Positions 16,248-24,738 of a stretch of DNA of 64,000 nucleotides are shown here, in pieces. This DNA comes from Chitinophagaceae bacterium UBA4411 (GTDB taxonomy: Bacteria; Bacteroidota; Bacteroidia; Chitinophagales; Chitinophagaceae). A program made the translations under genes and the position numbers. The notes beneath the pieces were generated by a model. That model was given only the letters and a program-made list of their open reading frames with translations. It was not told where the DNA came from and made no database searches. The stretch spans positions 682,372 to 746,371 of the forward strand of contig DGQP01000005.1 of assembly GCA_002400415.1 (NCBI GenBank), written 5' to 3'. The stretch's first letter is position 1, and each line of letters opens with the position of its first letter.

Positions 16248-16988
16248 ATGTTTTTACTGGAAGCGTTTCACTGGACAAGTTTATTACAGCCGCAATGGTA
16301 TATTGAGAATGGCGGGCTGTGGCTATTGTTATTTGTGGTATTTGCAGAAACGGGTTTGTTTGTTGGCTTCTTTTTGCCCGGGGATTCTTTATTATTTGTG
16401 TCCGGCATCTTTGCGCATGAAATAACAAAAACAGGACAGGCTCCTGAACCGGGATTGGGTTATCAATTCTTAAAATTATTTGGTGTTGAATACCCGTATA
16501 CGTACTGGATAGATCTTTTTGTATTAATCGGCCTGATTTCCTTCGTGGGTATACTGGGCAATGCAGTGGGCTACTGGACAGGAAGAAAAGTAGGCCCGGC
16601 CATGTATAACTGGAAAGACCGGTTCCTCTTCAAGAAGAAGTATTTGCACCAGGCGCATGATTTCTATGAGAAGCACGGTGGCCTTGCGGTGATCGGTGCC
16701 CGTTTCCTTCCCTTCATCAGGACATTTGCCCCCATTGTGGCCGGGATAGTGCAAATGGACCGAAAGAAATTTCATTTCTTCAACATCGTAGGATGTATTG
16801 CCTGGGTAAGCAGTATGATATTGGGTGGTTTCTTTTTACAAAAATGGGTGTGGGATTGGTTCCAATTCGACCTGAAAGAACACCTGGAGATCATTGTGCT
16901 CGGTATCGTTCTTGTGACCACGGCACCGGTCATTATTAAAATGATAACCGGGAAAGCCAAACACCCGGAGACTCCGACGAAAAGCTAA
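16248..16988 (+). CDS. DedA family (SNARE-associated/VTT domain) membrane protein
   Basis: A 246-residue inner-membrane protein. Family marks are FAETGLFVGFFLPGDSLLFVSGIFA, the LGNAVGYWTGRKVGP glycine segment, FYEKHGGLAVIGARFLPFIRTFAPIVAGIVQM with the conserved arginines, and IGCIAWV-like VGCIAWVSSM. DedA proteins are thought to act as lipid (undecaprenyl phosphate or phosphatidylethanolamine) flippases or H+-dependent transporters. The gene lies 17 bases behind the symporter with a strong Shine-Dalgarno sequence and 15 bases before the MFS gene. Which lipid it handles cannot be read. Confidence 0.94.
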   Translation: MFLLEAFHWTSLLQPQWYIENGGLWLLLFVVFAETGLFVGFFLPGDSLLFVSGIFAHEITKTGQAPEPGLGYQFLKLFGVEYPYTYWIDLFVLIGLISFVGILGNAVGYWTGRKVGPAMYNWKDRFLFKKKYLHQAHDFYEKHGGLAVIGARFLPFIRTFAPIVAGIVQMDRKKFHFFNIVGCIAWVSSMILGGFFLQKWVWDWFQFDLKEHLEIIVLGIVLVTTAPVIIKMITGKAKHPETPTKS

Positions 16989-17003
16989 ACTATACTTGCC
17001 CAT

Positions 17004-18263
17004 ATGAATCAACCTAAACCAGCATCCATCTTCAATGTAGCTGTTATTGTGGCGGCATTAGGCTATTTCGTTGATATCTATGATCTGTTATTGTTCACCA
17101 TTGTAAGGGAACCAAGCCTTGCAGGTCTCGGTGTTGATCTCGCTGATGGCAAAGCAGTATTGGCGGCAAGTACCAAGATCATTAACTGGCAAATGATCGG
17201 GTTACTCATCGGTGGCATCCTCTGGGGAATCATGGGAGATAAGAAAGGCCGGTTATCTGTATTGTTCGGCTCGATCATTCTTTACTCGGTCGCTAATTTC
17301 ATAACAGGTTTTGTTGAAAATACTGACCAGTACGCCTATGCAAGATTTGCTGCCGGAATTGGTTTAGCAGGCGAACTGGGAGCGGGAATCACACTGGTCA
17401 GCGAATTATTACCCAAATCAAAACGAGGGGTCGGTACATCCCTGGTTGCCGGTATCGGGCTATTCGGAGCTGTCTTCGCTTATTTCACTTTCAAGTTTAC
17501 AAATGACTGGCGTTTATGTTATAAGATTGGAGGTGGTTTGGGGGTTGCTTTACTATTTCTTCGTATCAGTGTGGCAGAGAGTGGTATGTTCAAACAGGCA
17601 AGAGAGCAAAATGTTTCGAGAGGGAACCTGCTGATGTTTATTAATAACGGGCAGCGGTTTAAAAAATACCTGCTTGCTATTTTAATCGGCTTGCCTACCT
17701 GGTACGTAATTGGTATACTGGTGAATTACAGCAACCGCTTCGCCAAAGTTTTTTACGAGGATAGCAAAATTGAGTCCGGCAGGGCTATCATGTATGCTTA
17801 TGCAGCTATTGCTGTTGGCGATATTTTAGTAGGTCTTATCAGCCAGTATTTCAAAAGCCGGAAGAAAGCTTTGTATTTATTTTATGGGTTTACGATTTTA
17901 TCGGGTATTCTTTTCTTCAGCGGGTTTGTGCAGTCTGATACCACCATGTACATTGCCTGTGCAGCATTGGGATTCAGTACCGGTTTCTGGGCCATTTTTG
18001 TTACAATGGGAGCAGAGCAATTCGGGACGAACCTGCGGGCTACGGCAGCTACAACTATTCCAAACATGGTTCGTGGCGCATTGCCACTGATCAACATGAT
18101 GTTCCTGGATGTATTTCAGAAAAGCTGGGGCTGGGATATTGTGCAGAGCGGCATTATCACCGGCATCATTGTTATGGCAATTACTTTAGTGGCTGCTTAT
18201 TTCACAGAAGAAACTTTTCATAAAGACCTTAACTATCTTGAGGCAGAAGAAATGATGCCTTAG
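17004..18263 (+). CDS. MFS transporter
   Basis: A 419-residue major facilitator with about 12 membrane helices. The first loop motif GDKKGRLSVLFGSIILYS (G-D-x-x-G-R) after helix 2, an acidic first helix (YFVDIYDLLLF), FAAGIGLAGELGAGITLVSELLPKSKRG and the mirrored motif SQYFKSRKKALYLF after helix 8 are visible. This pattern recalls the metabolite:H+ symporter or sugar-porter branches; the substrate is unknown. It is spaced 15 bases from the DedA gene and 8 bases from the glycosyltransferase gene, so all four genes from 14935 are probably one operon. Confidence 0.9.
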   Translation: MNQPKPASIFNVAVIVAALGYFVDIYDLLLFTIVREPSLAGLGVDLADGKAVLAASTKIINWQMIGLLIGGILWGIMGDKKGRLSVLFGSIILYSVANFITGFVENTDQYAYARFAAGIGLAGELGAGITLVSELLPKSKRGVGTSLVAGIGLFGAVFAYFTFKFTNDWRLCYKIGGGLGVALLFLRISVAESGMFKQAREQNVSRGNLLMFINNGQRFKKYLLAILIGLPTWYVIGILVNYSNRFAKVFYEDSKIESGRAIMYAYAAIAVGDILVGLISQYFKSRKKALYLFYGFTILSGILFFSGFVQSDTTMYIACAALGFSTGFWAIFVTMGAEQFGTNLRATAATTIPNMVRGALPLINMMFLDVFQKSWGWDIVQSGIITGIIVMAITLVAAYFTEETFHKDLNYLEAEEMMP

Positions 18264-18271
18264 TTTTGAAT

Positions 18272-19267
18272 ATGGCTAAATTCCTCATCGTACGCTTTTC
18301 TTCCATTGGTGATATTGTGCTCACCACACCAGTTATCCGTTGTTTAAAGCAGCAGGTACCGGATGCCGAAATACATTTCCTGACCAAAGATGCATTCCGC
18401 CCGGTGGTCGTACATAATCCATACATTGATAAACTCCATGTACTGGCACATAGCTGGGAACTGATGATTGAAGAGCTGAAAGAAGAAGGCTATGATTATA
18501 TCATCGACCTTCATCATAACGTAAAGACGCTAAAGCTGAAAAAGGCATTGAACGTAAAATCTTTTTCGTTTCACAAACTGAACATCGAAAAATACATTTA
18601 TACCAGTATCAAGATAAATGTGCTGCCAAAAAAACTTCATATTGTTGACCGCTACCTTAAAACGGTGGAATCATTCGGGGTGAAGAATGATGGTAACGGG
18701 CTGGATTATTTTATTGCACCGGAAGAAGAAACAAAAAAACAGGATATTCCTGCTTCACATTATGCCGGTTATATTGCCTGTGTCATCGGGGCTGCGCATG
18801 GCACCAAGCGGTGGCCGGTAAAAAAATGGAAAGAATTTTGTACAACCATGGATCACCCGGTCATTTTGCTGGGGGGAAAGGAAGATGCAGCCGCCGGCAA
18901 TGAGATTGCATCCATAGATGATGTAAAAGTGTACAATGCCTGTGGCAAATTCAGTATCAATGAAAGTGCGGACCTGGTGAAGAAAGCGAAACTGGTCGTC
19001 ACCAATGATACAGGATTGATGCATATCGCTGCGGCCTATAAAAAACCGGTCATCTCTTTATGGGGAAATACTGTGCCTGCTTTTGGCATGTATCCTTACT
19101 ATGGCGATAATTTCCGCCAGCATTACTTCGATGTGTTTGAAACAAAGAAATTATGGTGCCGCCCCTGTTCCAAGATCGGGTATGATAAATGTCCGCTCGG
19201 GCATTTCAGGTGTATGCAAAAAATTGCTGCTGATGATATCGTGACCGCTGTTAAAAGAAGGCTGTAA
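18272..19267 (+). CDS. Glycosyltransferase family 9 (heptosyltransferase-like)
   Basis: A 331-residue GT-B enzyme of family 9, which adds heptose or related sugars to lipopolysaccharide core at the cytoplasmic face. It begins KFLIVRFSSIGDIVLTTPVIRCLKQQVPDAEIHFLT, has IGAAHGTKRWPVKKWKEFC in the middle, VTNDTGLMHIAAAYKKPVISLWGNTVP as the nucleotide-sugar site, and a C-terminal cysteine set (WCRPCSKIGYDKCPLGHFRC) common to the family. ATG 18272 is preferred over the TTG at 18266. It ends the forward run and overlaps the convergent anti-sigma-like stub by 17 bases. Confidence 0.93.
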   Translation: MAKFLIVRFSSIGDIVLTTPVIRCLKQQVPDAEIHFLTKDAFRPVVVHNPYIDKLHVLAHSWELMIEELKEEGYDYIIDLHHNVKTLKLKKALNVKSFSFHKLNIEKYIYTSIKINVLPKKLHIVDRYLKTVESFGVKNDGNGLDYFIAPEEETKKQDIPASHYAGYIACVIGAAHGTKRWPVKKWKEFCTTMDHPVILLGGKEDAAAGNEIASIDDVKVYNACGKFSINESADLVKKAKLVVTNDTGLMHIAAAYKKPVISLWGNTVPAFGMYPYYGDNFRQHYFDVFETKKLWCRPCSKIGYDKCPLGHFRCMQKIAADDIVTAVKRRL

Positions 19268-19493
19268 TCTTTTTCCACCAGGGTTCGGGTTTCGGGTGGA
19301 ATAAAGGATAGGCTGTATGTGCCTGCACTTCTGCCAGTATTTCTAATTCCAGCATGGAACGTTCTTCTGCAGTCAGCTGCCTGTTATTATCGTTGGTGCA
19401 GGAAAGCCAGTTTTGAATTTGCCTGGCTTCTGCAGGGGTAGATTCTCCGCGGAGGTATCTGCCTGTTTTCTGGATTAAAATTTCTGCTGTCAT
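19251..19493 (-). CDS. Short anti-sigma (FecR-like) N-terminal stub
   Basis: An 80-residue protein. EILIQKTGRYLRGESTPAEARQIQNWLSC resembles the cytoplasmic N-terminal domain of FecR-type anti-sigma factors of Bacteroidota, and LTAEERSMLELEILAEVQAH the following helix. The protein then stops at EPWWKKITAFF, just where such proteins normally enter the transmembrane helix, so the membrane and periplasmic parts are absent. ATG 19493 is chosen; it is preceded by the same TACCCTT as the sigma gene start. It lies 31 bases behind the sigma-like gene and its end overlaps the convergent glycosyltransferase gene by 17 bases. Either a decayed gene or a soluble regulator. Confidence 0.6.
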   Translation of the reverse strand: MTAEILIQKTGRYLRGESTPAEARQIQNWLSCTNDNNRQLTAEERSMLELEILAEVQAHTAYPLFHPKPEPWWKKITAFF

Positions 19494-19524
19494 AAGGGTA
19501 AGTTTAATGGTTGGTTTAAGAATA

Positions 19525-20037
19525 TTAAGACAGGTTGAATGCTTTCTGGAAAGCATACCTGATCATTTTAATGTCAATAGATGGCAGGTATTGATTCCAC
19601 CAGTGCTCTGGTTGCTTTTGAATAAACAGGGAAGAACGGAGTGTGGCCATATTCTCTGCATAAACCGGCTGGTTCACGGGCCTTCTTGCTTTTTGCAACT
19701 GATCAATACTGAAACCCGGGATCACTTTTGTTGCTGTGGCCGGTATTTCATTTTTCCGGGCCAGTTGGGTGTTGATACTTTTTACAACAGACCGGCGGAC
19801 TTCCGTATACAGATATAAGGAAAGAGAAAAATTGACGGGCAATGTGTGCCGTTTTTCCCAAAGTGAAATAAAAATGTCTCTTACAATCTCTTTAGCAGCT
19901 TCAGGTGAACCTGTTTTATCGAAACAGTATGAATATAAGGGATAAAAGTAGCGGTGATGGATCTCTTCAAAGGCTGAAGTGTCATCAAGTAACAACTGGT
20001 CAATAAGAGTTTGCTCCGGGGTGAAATTCCTGCTCAT
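19525..20037 (-). CDS. ECF-sigma-like protein lacking a recognisable region 4
   Basis: A 170-residue protein. Residues about 10-90 match ECF sigma region 2 (DDTSAFEEIHHRYFYPLYSYCFDKTGSPEAAKEIVRDIFISLWEKR then LYLYTEVRRSVVKSINT). The last 75 residues show no region-4 helix-turn-helix of the usual LPEKxRxVFxL...SYxEIA type and instead end EHWWNQYLPSIDIKMIRYAFQKAF. Without region 4 it should not recognise a -35 (-33) element in the normal way. ATG 20037 fits the family start; the in-frame extension to 20190 is rejected. The next gene (19493) is an anti-sigma-like stub, so this looks like a reduced or decaying regulatory pair. Confidence 0.65.
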   Translation of the reverse strand: MSRNFTPEQTLIDQLLLDDTSAFEEIHHRYFYPLYSYCFDKTGSPEAAKEIVRDIFISLWEKRHTLPVNFSLSLYLYTEVRRSVVKSINTQLARKNEIPATATKVIPGFSIDQLQKARRPVNQPVYAENMATLRSSLFIQKQPEHWWNQYLPSIDIKMIRYAFQKAFNLS

Positions 20038-20317
20038 AAGGGTACGATTTAATAAAACAATCCGGATACTGGAGGTTGTTAATCGCAGGAATTGGGGTAC
20101 GAAATCTTGGTGCAAACTATAAAGAAAATACGTTGATGCAAAACAAATGGATGGCTGATTTAATAGGAAAACTACGTACCAGGAGCACAAAAGTTTGAAG
20201 CTAAAAGAGATAAGGCGGATTAAATTTTTCTAAAACTTATCCACTCGTAATTGTACGTTTGTGTTGATATCGTTTTTGAAGTCTCCTGACAGGTTTATAC
20301 TAAAGACAGTTAACGAA

Positions 20318-21277
20318 ATGTATAGCAAATTAAAGATCAAATACAGGTTTGTACTATTCGTATCGGTCCAGGCTGTTTGTTTTTTTTGTTCAGCTCAGTC
20401 GGGTCCATGGGTCAGATCATTTTTGATGAGTGACAGTGTGCGGGTAACGATTGATCAACCCGCTACTCAAAAAAAGAATAAGGAAACGATCATTGTTTTT
20501 TATGCTTTACCAAACGGGAACAGCACGGAACAAACAATGGGTAAGAAAATGCAGCCGGGTGATGACTGGCATTTTGATATCCAGCATATCCGGGCGCAGA
20601 CACGTTTTATCCGGCAAGAATGGAGAAAAAGAAATCTTGTTGTCATTTACCTGGAGAATAATTTGAAAAGCTGGCCGGCCTGGAAGCAACGGCATCCTGC
20701 ATTCCGGCAACTGATCCCGCATATTATTGATTCATTGACCGGTCTTATTGCTGGTAAAAGGAAATCAGTTTACCTCAACGGCCACAGCGGTGGGGGCAGT
20801 TTTATTTTTGGATTTCTTGCTTCGTATGATAAGATACCACCGTATGTAAAACGGATCAGTTTCCTGGACAGTGATTATGGGTATGACAGCAGTTATTATC
20901 CCAAATTCAGGCAATGGCTGCAGGAGGTGAAAGGAGCAGCATTAAATGTGTTTGCTTATAATGATAGTGTGGCGTTGTATAATGGGAAGCCCGTGGTCTC
21001 CGCAACAGGAGGCACCTGGTACAGGAGTCATTTACTACTCAATCACCTGTCAGCCGGTTTCAGCTTTTCAAAATCCGGGGATGACAGTATTATCGTTTAT
21101 AAAAATGCAGATCAGCGTATTCAATTTTTCTTCAAAACAAATCCCGGCCGGAGAATATTTCATACGCAACAGGTAGAGCTGAACGGGTTTATTCATTCCA
21201 TCCTTGCCGGGACAAAACCGGATTCAAAAAGATACAGGTATTATGAAGGAAGAGCTTATGCAGATCTCATTGAATAA
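20318..21277 (+). CDS. Secreted alpha/beta-hydrolase-like protein
   Basis: A 319-residue exported protein. From ATG 20318 a signal peptide of about 27 residues (YRFVLFVSVQAVCFFCSAQ) is followed by an alpha/beta-hydrolase-like domain: TIIVFYALPNGNS opens as the first strand with possible oxyanion loop, and VYLNGHSGGGSFIFGFLA holds the nucleophile elbow with Ser157. Candidate acid and histidine partners are in SFLDSDYGYD and in FIHS near the end (GFIHSILAG). I cannot name a substrate; esterase or peptidase activity is possible. It is single, in divergent orientation from the sigma-like gene, and its stop is one base from the stop of the ABC-F gene. TTG/ATG starts upstream (20261) would add 19 residues. 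Confidence 0.75.
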   Translation: MYSKLKIKYRFVLFVSVQAVCFFCSAQSGPWVRSFLMSDSVRVTIDQPATQKKNKETIIVFYALPNGNSTEQTMGKKMQPGDDWHFDIQHIRAQTRFIRQEWRKRNLVVIYLENNLKSWPAWKQRHPAFRQLIPHIIDSLTGLIAGKRKSVYLNGHSGGGSFIFGFLASYDKIPPYVKRISFLDSDYGYDSSYYPKFRQWLQEVKGAALNVFAYNDSVALYNGKPVVSATGGTWYRSHLLLNHLSAGFSFSKSGDDSIIVYKNADQRIQFFFKTNPGRRIFHTQQVELNGFIHSILAGTKPDSKRYRYYEGRAYADLIE

Positions 21278-21278
21278 A

Positions 21279-23159
21279 TCAGTTTGCCAGCTCACTCAAC
21301 TCCAGCCAGCGGAGTTCTTTTTGATCCAGCAGAGCTGTTACTTCACCGATGCGGAACGAAAGTTGTTGCAGTTCTTCCAAAGGGGCATTCCCGCCGGCCA
21401 GCTTTTCCGTAACCAACTGTTTTTCACGGGTAAGATCTGCGATCTCTTTTTCTAAGAGTTCAAATTCTCTCTTTTCTTTAAAAGATAGCTGACGTTTGGA
21501 AACTGCCGGAGTTGAAGCCACAGGAGCAGCAACAGGTTCTGCGGATTTTGCGGGCCCGGCAGTTGCTGTTTTTTCTTCAAGCCTGTACAATGTATAGTTG
21601 CCGGGGAAATCTCTTATGTTGCCGTCTCCTTCAAAAACAAATAAATGATCCACCAGCCTGTCCATGAAATAGCGGTCATGGGATACAATGAGCAGGCAAC
21701 CCGGGAACTCGCTTAAAAAATTCTCTAATACGCCGAGTGTGGGCAGGTCAAGGTCGTTAGTGGGCTCATCCAGTACAAGGAAATTAGGATTGCGGAAGAG
21801 GATTGATAACAAATGCAATCTTCTTTTCTCCCCGCCACTTAAACTGCTGATATAAGTGTACTGCTTGTCAGGGTCGAATAAGAATAGTTGCAGGAACTGG
21901 GCTGCACTCATAGAGCCACCGGCCGCCAGTGGAAAGCTTTCGGCAATATTCTTTACAAACTCAATGACCCGGAGATCTTCTTTTACAACTAATCCCTTTT
22001 GTGAGTAATTGCCAAAGATGACCGTGTCGCCAACATTCACCTTGCCGCTGTCTGCCTGTTCTATGCCCTGTAAAATATTGATGAAAGTAGATTTCCCCAC
22101 CCCATTTTTCCCCACCACACCAATACGTTCTCCTTTTTTGAAAGTATAATCGAATCCTTTTAAAATTACTTTCTCTCCATAGCTCTTGTATACCTTTTTT
22201 AACTCGATTACTTTCCCTCCCAGCCGGTTCATCTTCATCTGCAGTTGCAGCTGTTCATCCTCGATCTTTTGTTTGGCCTTTTTCTCTACTTCGTAAAAAT
22301 TATCCTGGCGGCTTTTACTTTTTGTGGTTCTGGCTTTAGGTTGCTTGCGCATCCATTCCAGTTCTTTGCGATAGGTGTTACGGGCTTTATCAATACTCGC
22401 CTGTTCGTTTTCTATCCGGGCCGCTTTTTTCTCCAGGTAATTTTCGTAATTGCCTTTGTACACATACATATTGCTGCTGCCATCCAGTTCCCATATCTCA
22501 TTACAAACGGCATCAAGAAAATAACGGTCGTGGGTAACCAGCAGCAGGGTCACGTTTTCTTTATCTAAATAATGTTCCAGCCATACCACCATTTCCACAT
22601 CCAGGTGGTTGGTGGGTTCATCCATGATGAGCAGGACATGTTTATGTTCAAAACCGATATCGATCAGTGTTTTGGCAAGGGCCACTCTTTTCCGCTGGCC
22701 TCCACTCAATGTTTTGACCGGCTGTGCCAGGTGATGAATATTCAGTTTACCCAATACCTGTTTCACTTTGGCATCAAAATCCCATGCATGTAACTCATCC
22801 ATTTTTATTAAGGCCCCGCCCAGCCTATGCCCGTCTTCTTCTTCGCTGGCAGCTTCATATTCTTTAATAGCATTTATTACCGGGTGATCGTGAAAGAAGA
22901 TATTATCCAATACTGATTTTTCTTCAACAAAGGAGGGGTCTTGTTCAAACAGCACCACGTCCACATCTTTATTGATCCAGCATTTGCCTTCATCAGCTGT
23001 TTCCTGCCCCGCTAATATTCTCAGCAGGGTGGATTTGCCGGTGCCGTTCCGGGCCACCAGGGCGATCTTGTCACCTTCTTCGATATGAAAGGAAATATTA
23101 TTGAAAAGAGGTTTGATACCGTAACTCTTGGATAACCCTTCTACAGAAACATAATGCAT
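21279..23159 (-). CDS. ABC-F family ATPase (Uup/EttA-type)
   Basis: A 626-residue soluble protein with two ABC ATPase domains and no membrane segments, as in the ABC-F class that acts on ribosomes. Domain 1 has ALVARNGTGKSTLLRIL (Walker A), TLSGGQRKRVALA and LLIMDEPTNHLD; domain 2 has GVVGKNGVGKSTFINIL, SLSGGEKRRLHLL and FLVLDEPTNDLD. The interdomain linker is Lys/Arg-rich (about KQPKARTTKSKSRQDNF), and a C-terminal coiled coil (FKEKREFELLEKEIADLTREKQ), preceded by a Pro/Ala-rich linker, is typical of Uup. ATG 23159 is preferred; the in-frame start at 23204 would overlap the J-domain gene. A -7 box TATCTTTG lies only four bases before this ATG. Confidence 0.95.
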   Translation of the reverse strand: MHYVSVEGLSKSYGIKPLFNNISFHIEEGDKIALVARNGTGKSTLLRILAGQETADEGKCWINKDVDVVLFEQDPSFVEEKSVLDNIFFHDHPVINAIKEYEAASEEEDGHRLGGALIKMDELHAWDFDAKVKQVLGKLNIHHLAQPVKTLSGGQRKRVALAKTLIDIGFEHKHVLLIMDEPTNHLDVEMVVWLEHYLDKENVTLLLVTHDRYFLDAVCNEIWELDGSSNMYVYKGNYENYLEKKAARIENEQASIDKARNTYRKELEWMRKQPKARTTKSKSRQDNFYEVEKKAKQKIEDEQLQLQMKMNRLGGKVIELKKVYKSYGEKVILKGFDYTFKKGERIGVVGKNGVGKSTFINILQGIEQADSGKVNVGDTVIFGNYSQKGLVVKEDLRVIEFVKNIAESFPLAAGGSMSAAQFLQLFLFDPDKQYTYISSLSGGEKRRLHLLSILFRNPNFLVLDEPTNDLDLPTLGVLENFLSEFPGCLLIVSHDRYFMDRLVDHLFVFEGDGNIRDFPGNYTLYRLEEKTATAGPAKSAEPVAAPVASTPAVSKRQLSFKEKREFELLEKEIADLTREKQLVTEKLAGGNAPLEELQQLSFRIGEVTALLDQKELRWLELSELAN

Positions 23160-23163
23160 GGCG

Positions 23164-23171
23164 CAAAGATA
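23164..23171 (-). promoter_or_regulatory. Bacteroidota -7 box very close to the ABC-F start
   Basis: Reads TATCTTTG on the minus strand (TAnnTTTG) and ends four bases before the ATG at 23159, so a transcript from it would be nearly leaderless. Supports the 23159 start over the longer reading. Confidence 0.4.
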
Positions 23172-23173
23172 AC

Positions 23174-23824
23174 CTAACGGCCCGCAATCCAGATAAGCAG
23201 GCAAATAAGAATCGTGGCAATAAGAATGATAAGAGAATTGTATTTCTCCCGCTGTTGCCGGGAACGGTGTTTACCGGCGAATATGTTAATCTGCTCATGC
23301 AGGCTTGTATCATTACCAGCCAGCTGCCGGAGCCGTTCAGCAATGGGAATGGCCTGTTGCTCCTGTAAGTGATTAGCAGACCTGATAATGGTGTCGATGA
23401 TCTGCCGGGTAATAGCAGGTTCATTAAACTCTTTCAGTTGCCCGATGGTGGTGAGAGAGAGCAGCTCCAGTATATAATCCCTGAGTCCCTCCTTATCCAT
23501 CCTGAAAACATCCAGTTTGGAAGCATATCTTTCCAATTCTAATGCCTGCTTCAGCACTGAAACGGGAGTTATGACATCCTGTGTTTTCCGGCTGCCTGTG
23601 CTCTGGTTATACCAGCGCTGCTGCAGGTATTTTTCTTTTTTAGAGGGGTTAGTCAATATTTCATAGGCTTCCTTAATATCTGAAAACTGCGCAGCGGCAT
23701 AAGGATCATTATTGTTTTTATCCGGGTGGTGTAATAAAGCCAGCCTCCTGTAAGCCTTTTTTATCTCTGGTAATGTGGCTGATGGTTCCAGTTCCAATAG
23801 CTTATAGTAGTCCTTTATATGCAT
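23174..23824 (-). CDS. Membrane-anchored J-domain protein (DnaJ-like co-chaperone)
   Basis: A 216-residue protein. Residues 1-70 are a J domain (DYYKLLELEPSATLPEIKKAYRRLALLHHPDKN with the HPD motif, then AAAQFSDIKEAYEILTNPSKKEKY), which stimulates the ATPase of a DnaK-type Hsp70. No Gly/Phe region or zinc finger follows; instead a helical middle of unknown fold and a C-terminal transmembrane helix (SLIILIATILICLLIWIAGR). It therefore probably recruits Hsp70 to the inner membrane. The gene ends 14 bases before the preferred ABC-F start on the same strand, so they may share a transcript. Confidence 0.9.
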   Translation of the reverse strand: MHIKDYYKLLELEPSATLPEIKKAYRRLALLHHPDKNNNDPYAAAQFSDIKEAYEILTNPSKKEKYLQQRWYNQSTGSRKTQDVITPVSVLKQALELERYASKLDVFRMDKEGLRDYILELLSLTTIGQLKEFNEPAITRQIIDTIIRSANHLQEQQAIPIAERLRQLAGNDTSLHEQINIFAGKHRSRQQREKYNSLIILIATILICLLIWIAGR

Positions 23825-23971
23825 AGCAGGAAGCGAAGGTAAGGTGGCCTCTGTTCATAAATAAGCAGGTTTTTTTGACAAGAATTTACAACCAACCGGC
23901 ACACAAAATGGTCATGTAAGGGCAAATAAGTTTAATTTTAGTTATCCTTTTCAATTTATAATCTTTTATAT

Positions 23972-24736
23972 ATGAACACACCTGACAAAAAAAACCGGAG
24001 AGATTTTTTAAAAGTAACTGGAAAAGCAGGGTTAGCTGCGGGTTTATCAGCCACGATATTGCCAACGCTGGCATCCGTCAGTAATAATGAAAAGATCGTA
24101 AATGGCGGGGCAGAAGATGTGCTGTTTACCCAACGGCCCTTGCCCTATGCATTTGCCACTTTAGAGCCTGTTATTGACGCAATGACGATGGAAATTCATT
24201 ATATGAAACATGCGGCTGCCTATGCCAATAATCTTGCTGATGCTGTGAAGGCAGAGGGTGTAGATACAGAAAAAGAGCAGCTGAGATGGTTGCTCGGAAA
24301 AATTTCAAAATACTCTGCCAAGATGCGTAATAACGGGGGCGGGCATTATAACCATGAATTTTTCTGGAAAAGTATGCAGGCCCCGGTTGAAGATAATTCA
24401 CCGCAATCTGCGATCACCAAATTCATCATTCGTGATTTTGGTTCCATTGATGCGTTTAAAACACAGTTTACGGATGCTGGTAAGAACCGGTTTGGCAGTG
24501 GATGGGCCTGGCTGGTAAAATCAGCTGATGGCAAATTAATTGTAGGTTCAACACCAAACCAGGATAATCCGCTGATGGATATAAGCGATCTGAAAGGAAT
24601 TCCTTTACTGGGCCTGGATGTATGGGAGCATGCCTACTATCTCAAATACCAGAACCGGCGCCCGGATTATATTAATGCCTGGTGGAAAACCGTGAACTGG
24701 AAAATCGTGCAGCAACGTTATGATATGGCCTCCTGA
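23972..24736 (+). CDS. Mn/Fe superoxide dismutase with Tat-type signal
   Basis: A 254-residue superoxide dismutase that converts superoxide to hydrogen peroxide and oxygen. Metal ligands are readable: His in MEIHYMKH, His in GGHYNHEFFW, Asp and His in LDVWEHAYYLKY. GGGHYNHEFFW and the glutamine in PNQDNPLM resemble Mn or cambialistic types rather than Fe types. Residues 9-14 (RRDFLK) followed by a hydrophobic GKAGLAAGLSATILPTLA form a twin-arginine signal, so the folded, metal-loaded enzyme is probably exported to the periplasm. It faces the dienelactone hydrolase gene, with two bases between the stops. Confidence 0.95.
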   Translation: MNTPDKKNRRDFLKVTGKAGLAAGLSATILPTLASVSNNEKIVNGGAEDVLFTQRPLPYAFATLEPVIDAMTMEIHYMKHAAAYANNLADAVKAEGVDTEKEQLRWLLGKISKYSAKMRNNGGGHYNHEFFWKSMQAPVEDNSPQSAITKFIIRDFGSIDAFKTQFTDAGKNRFGSGWAWLVKSADGKLIVGSTPNQDNPLMDISDLKGIPLLGLDVWEHAYYLKYQNRRPDYINAWWKTVNWKIVQQRYDMAS

Positions 24737-24738
24737 TA

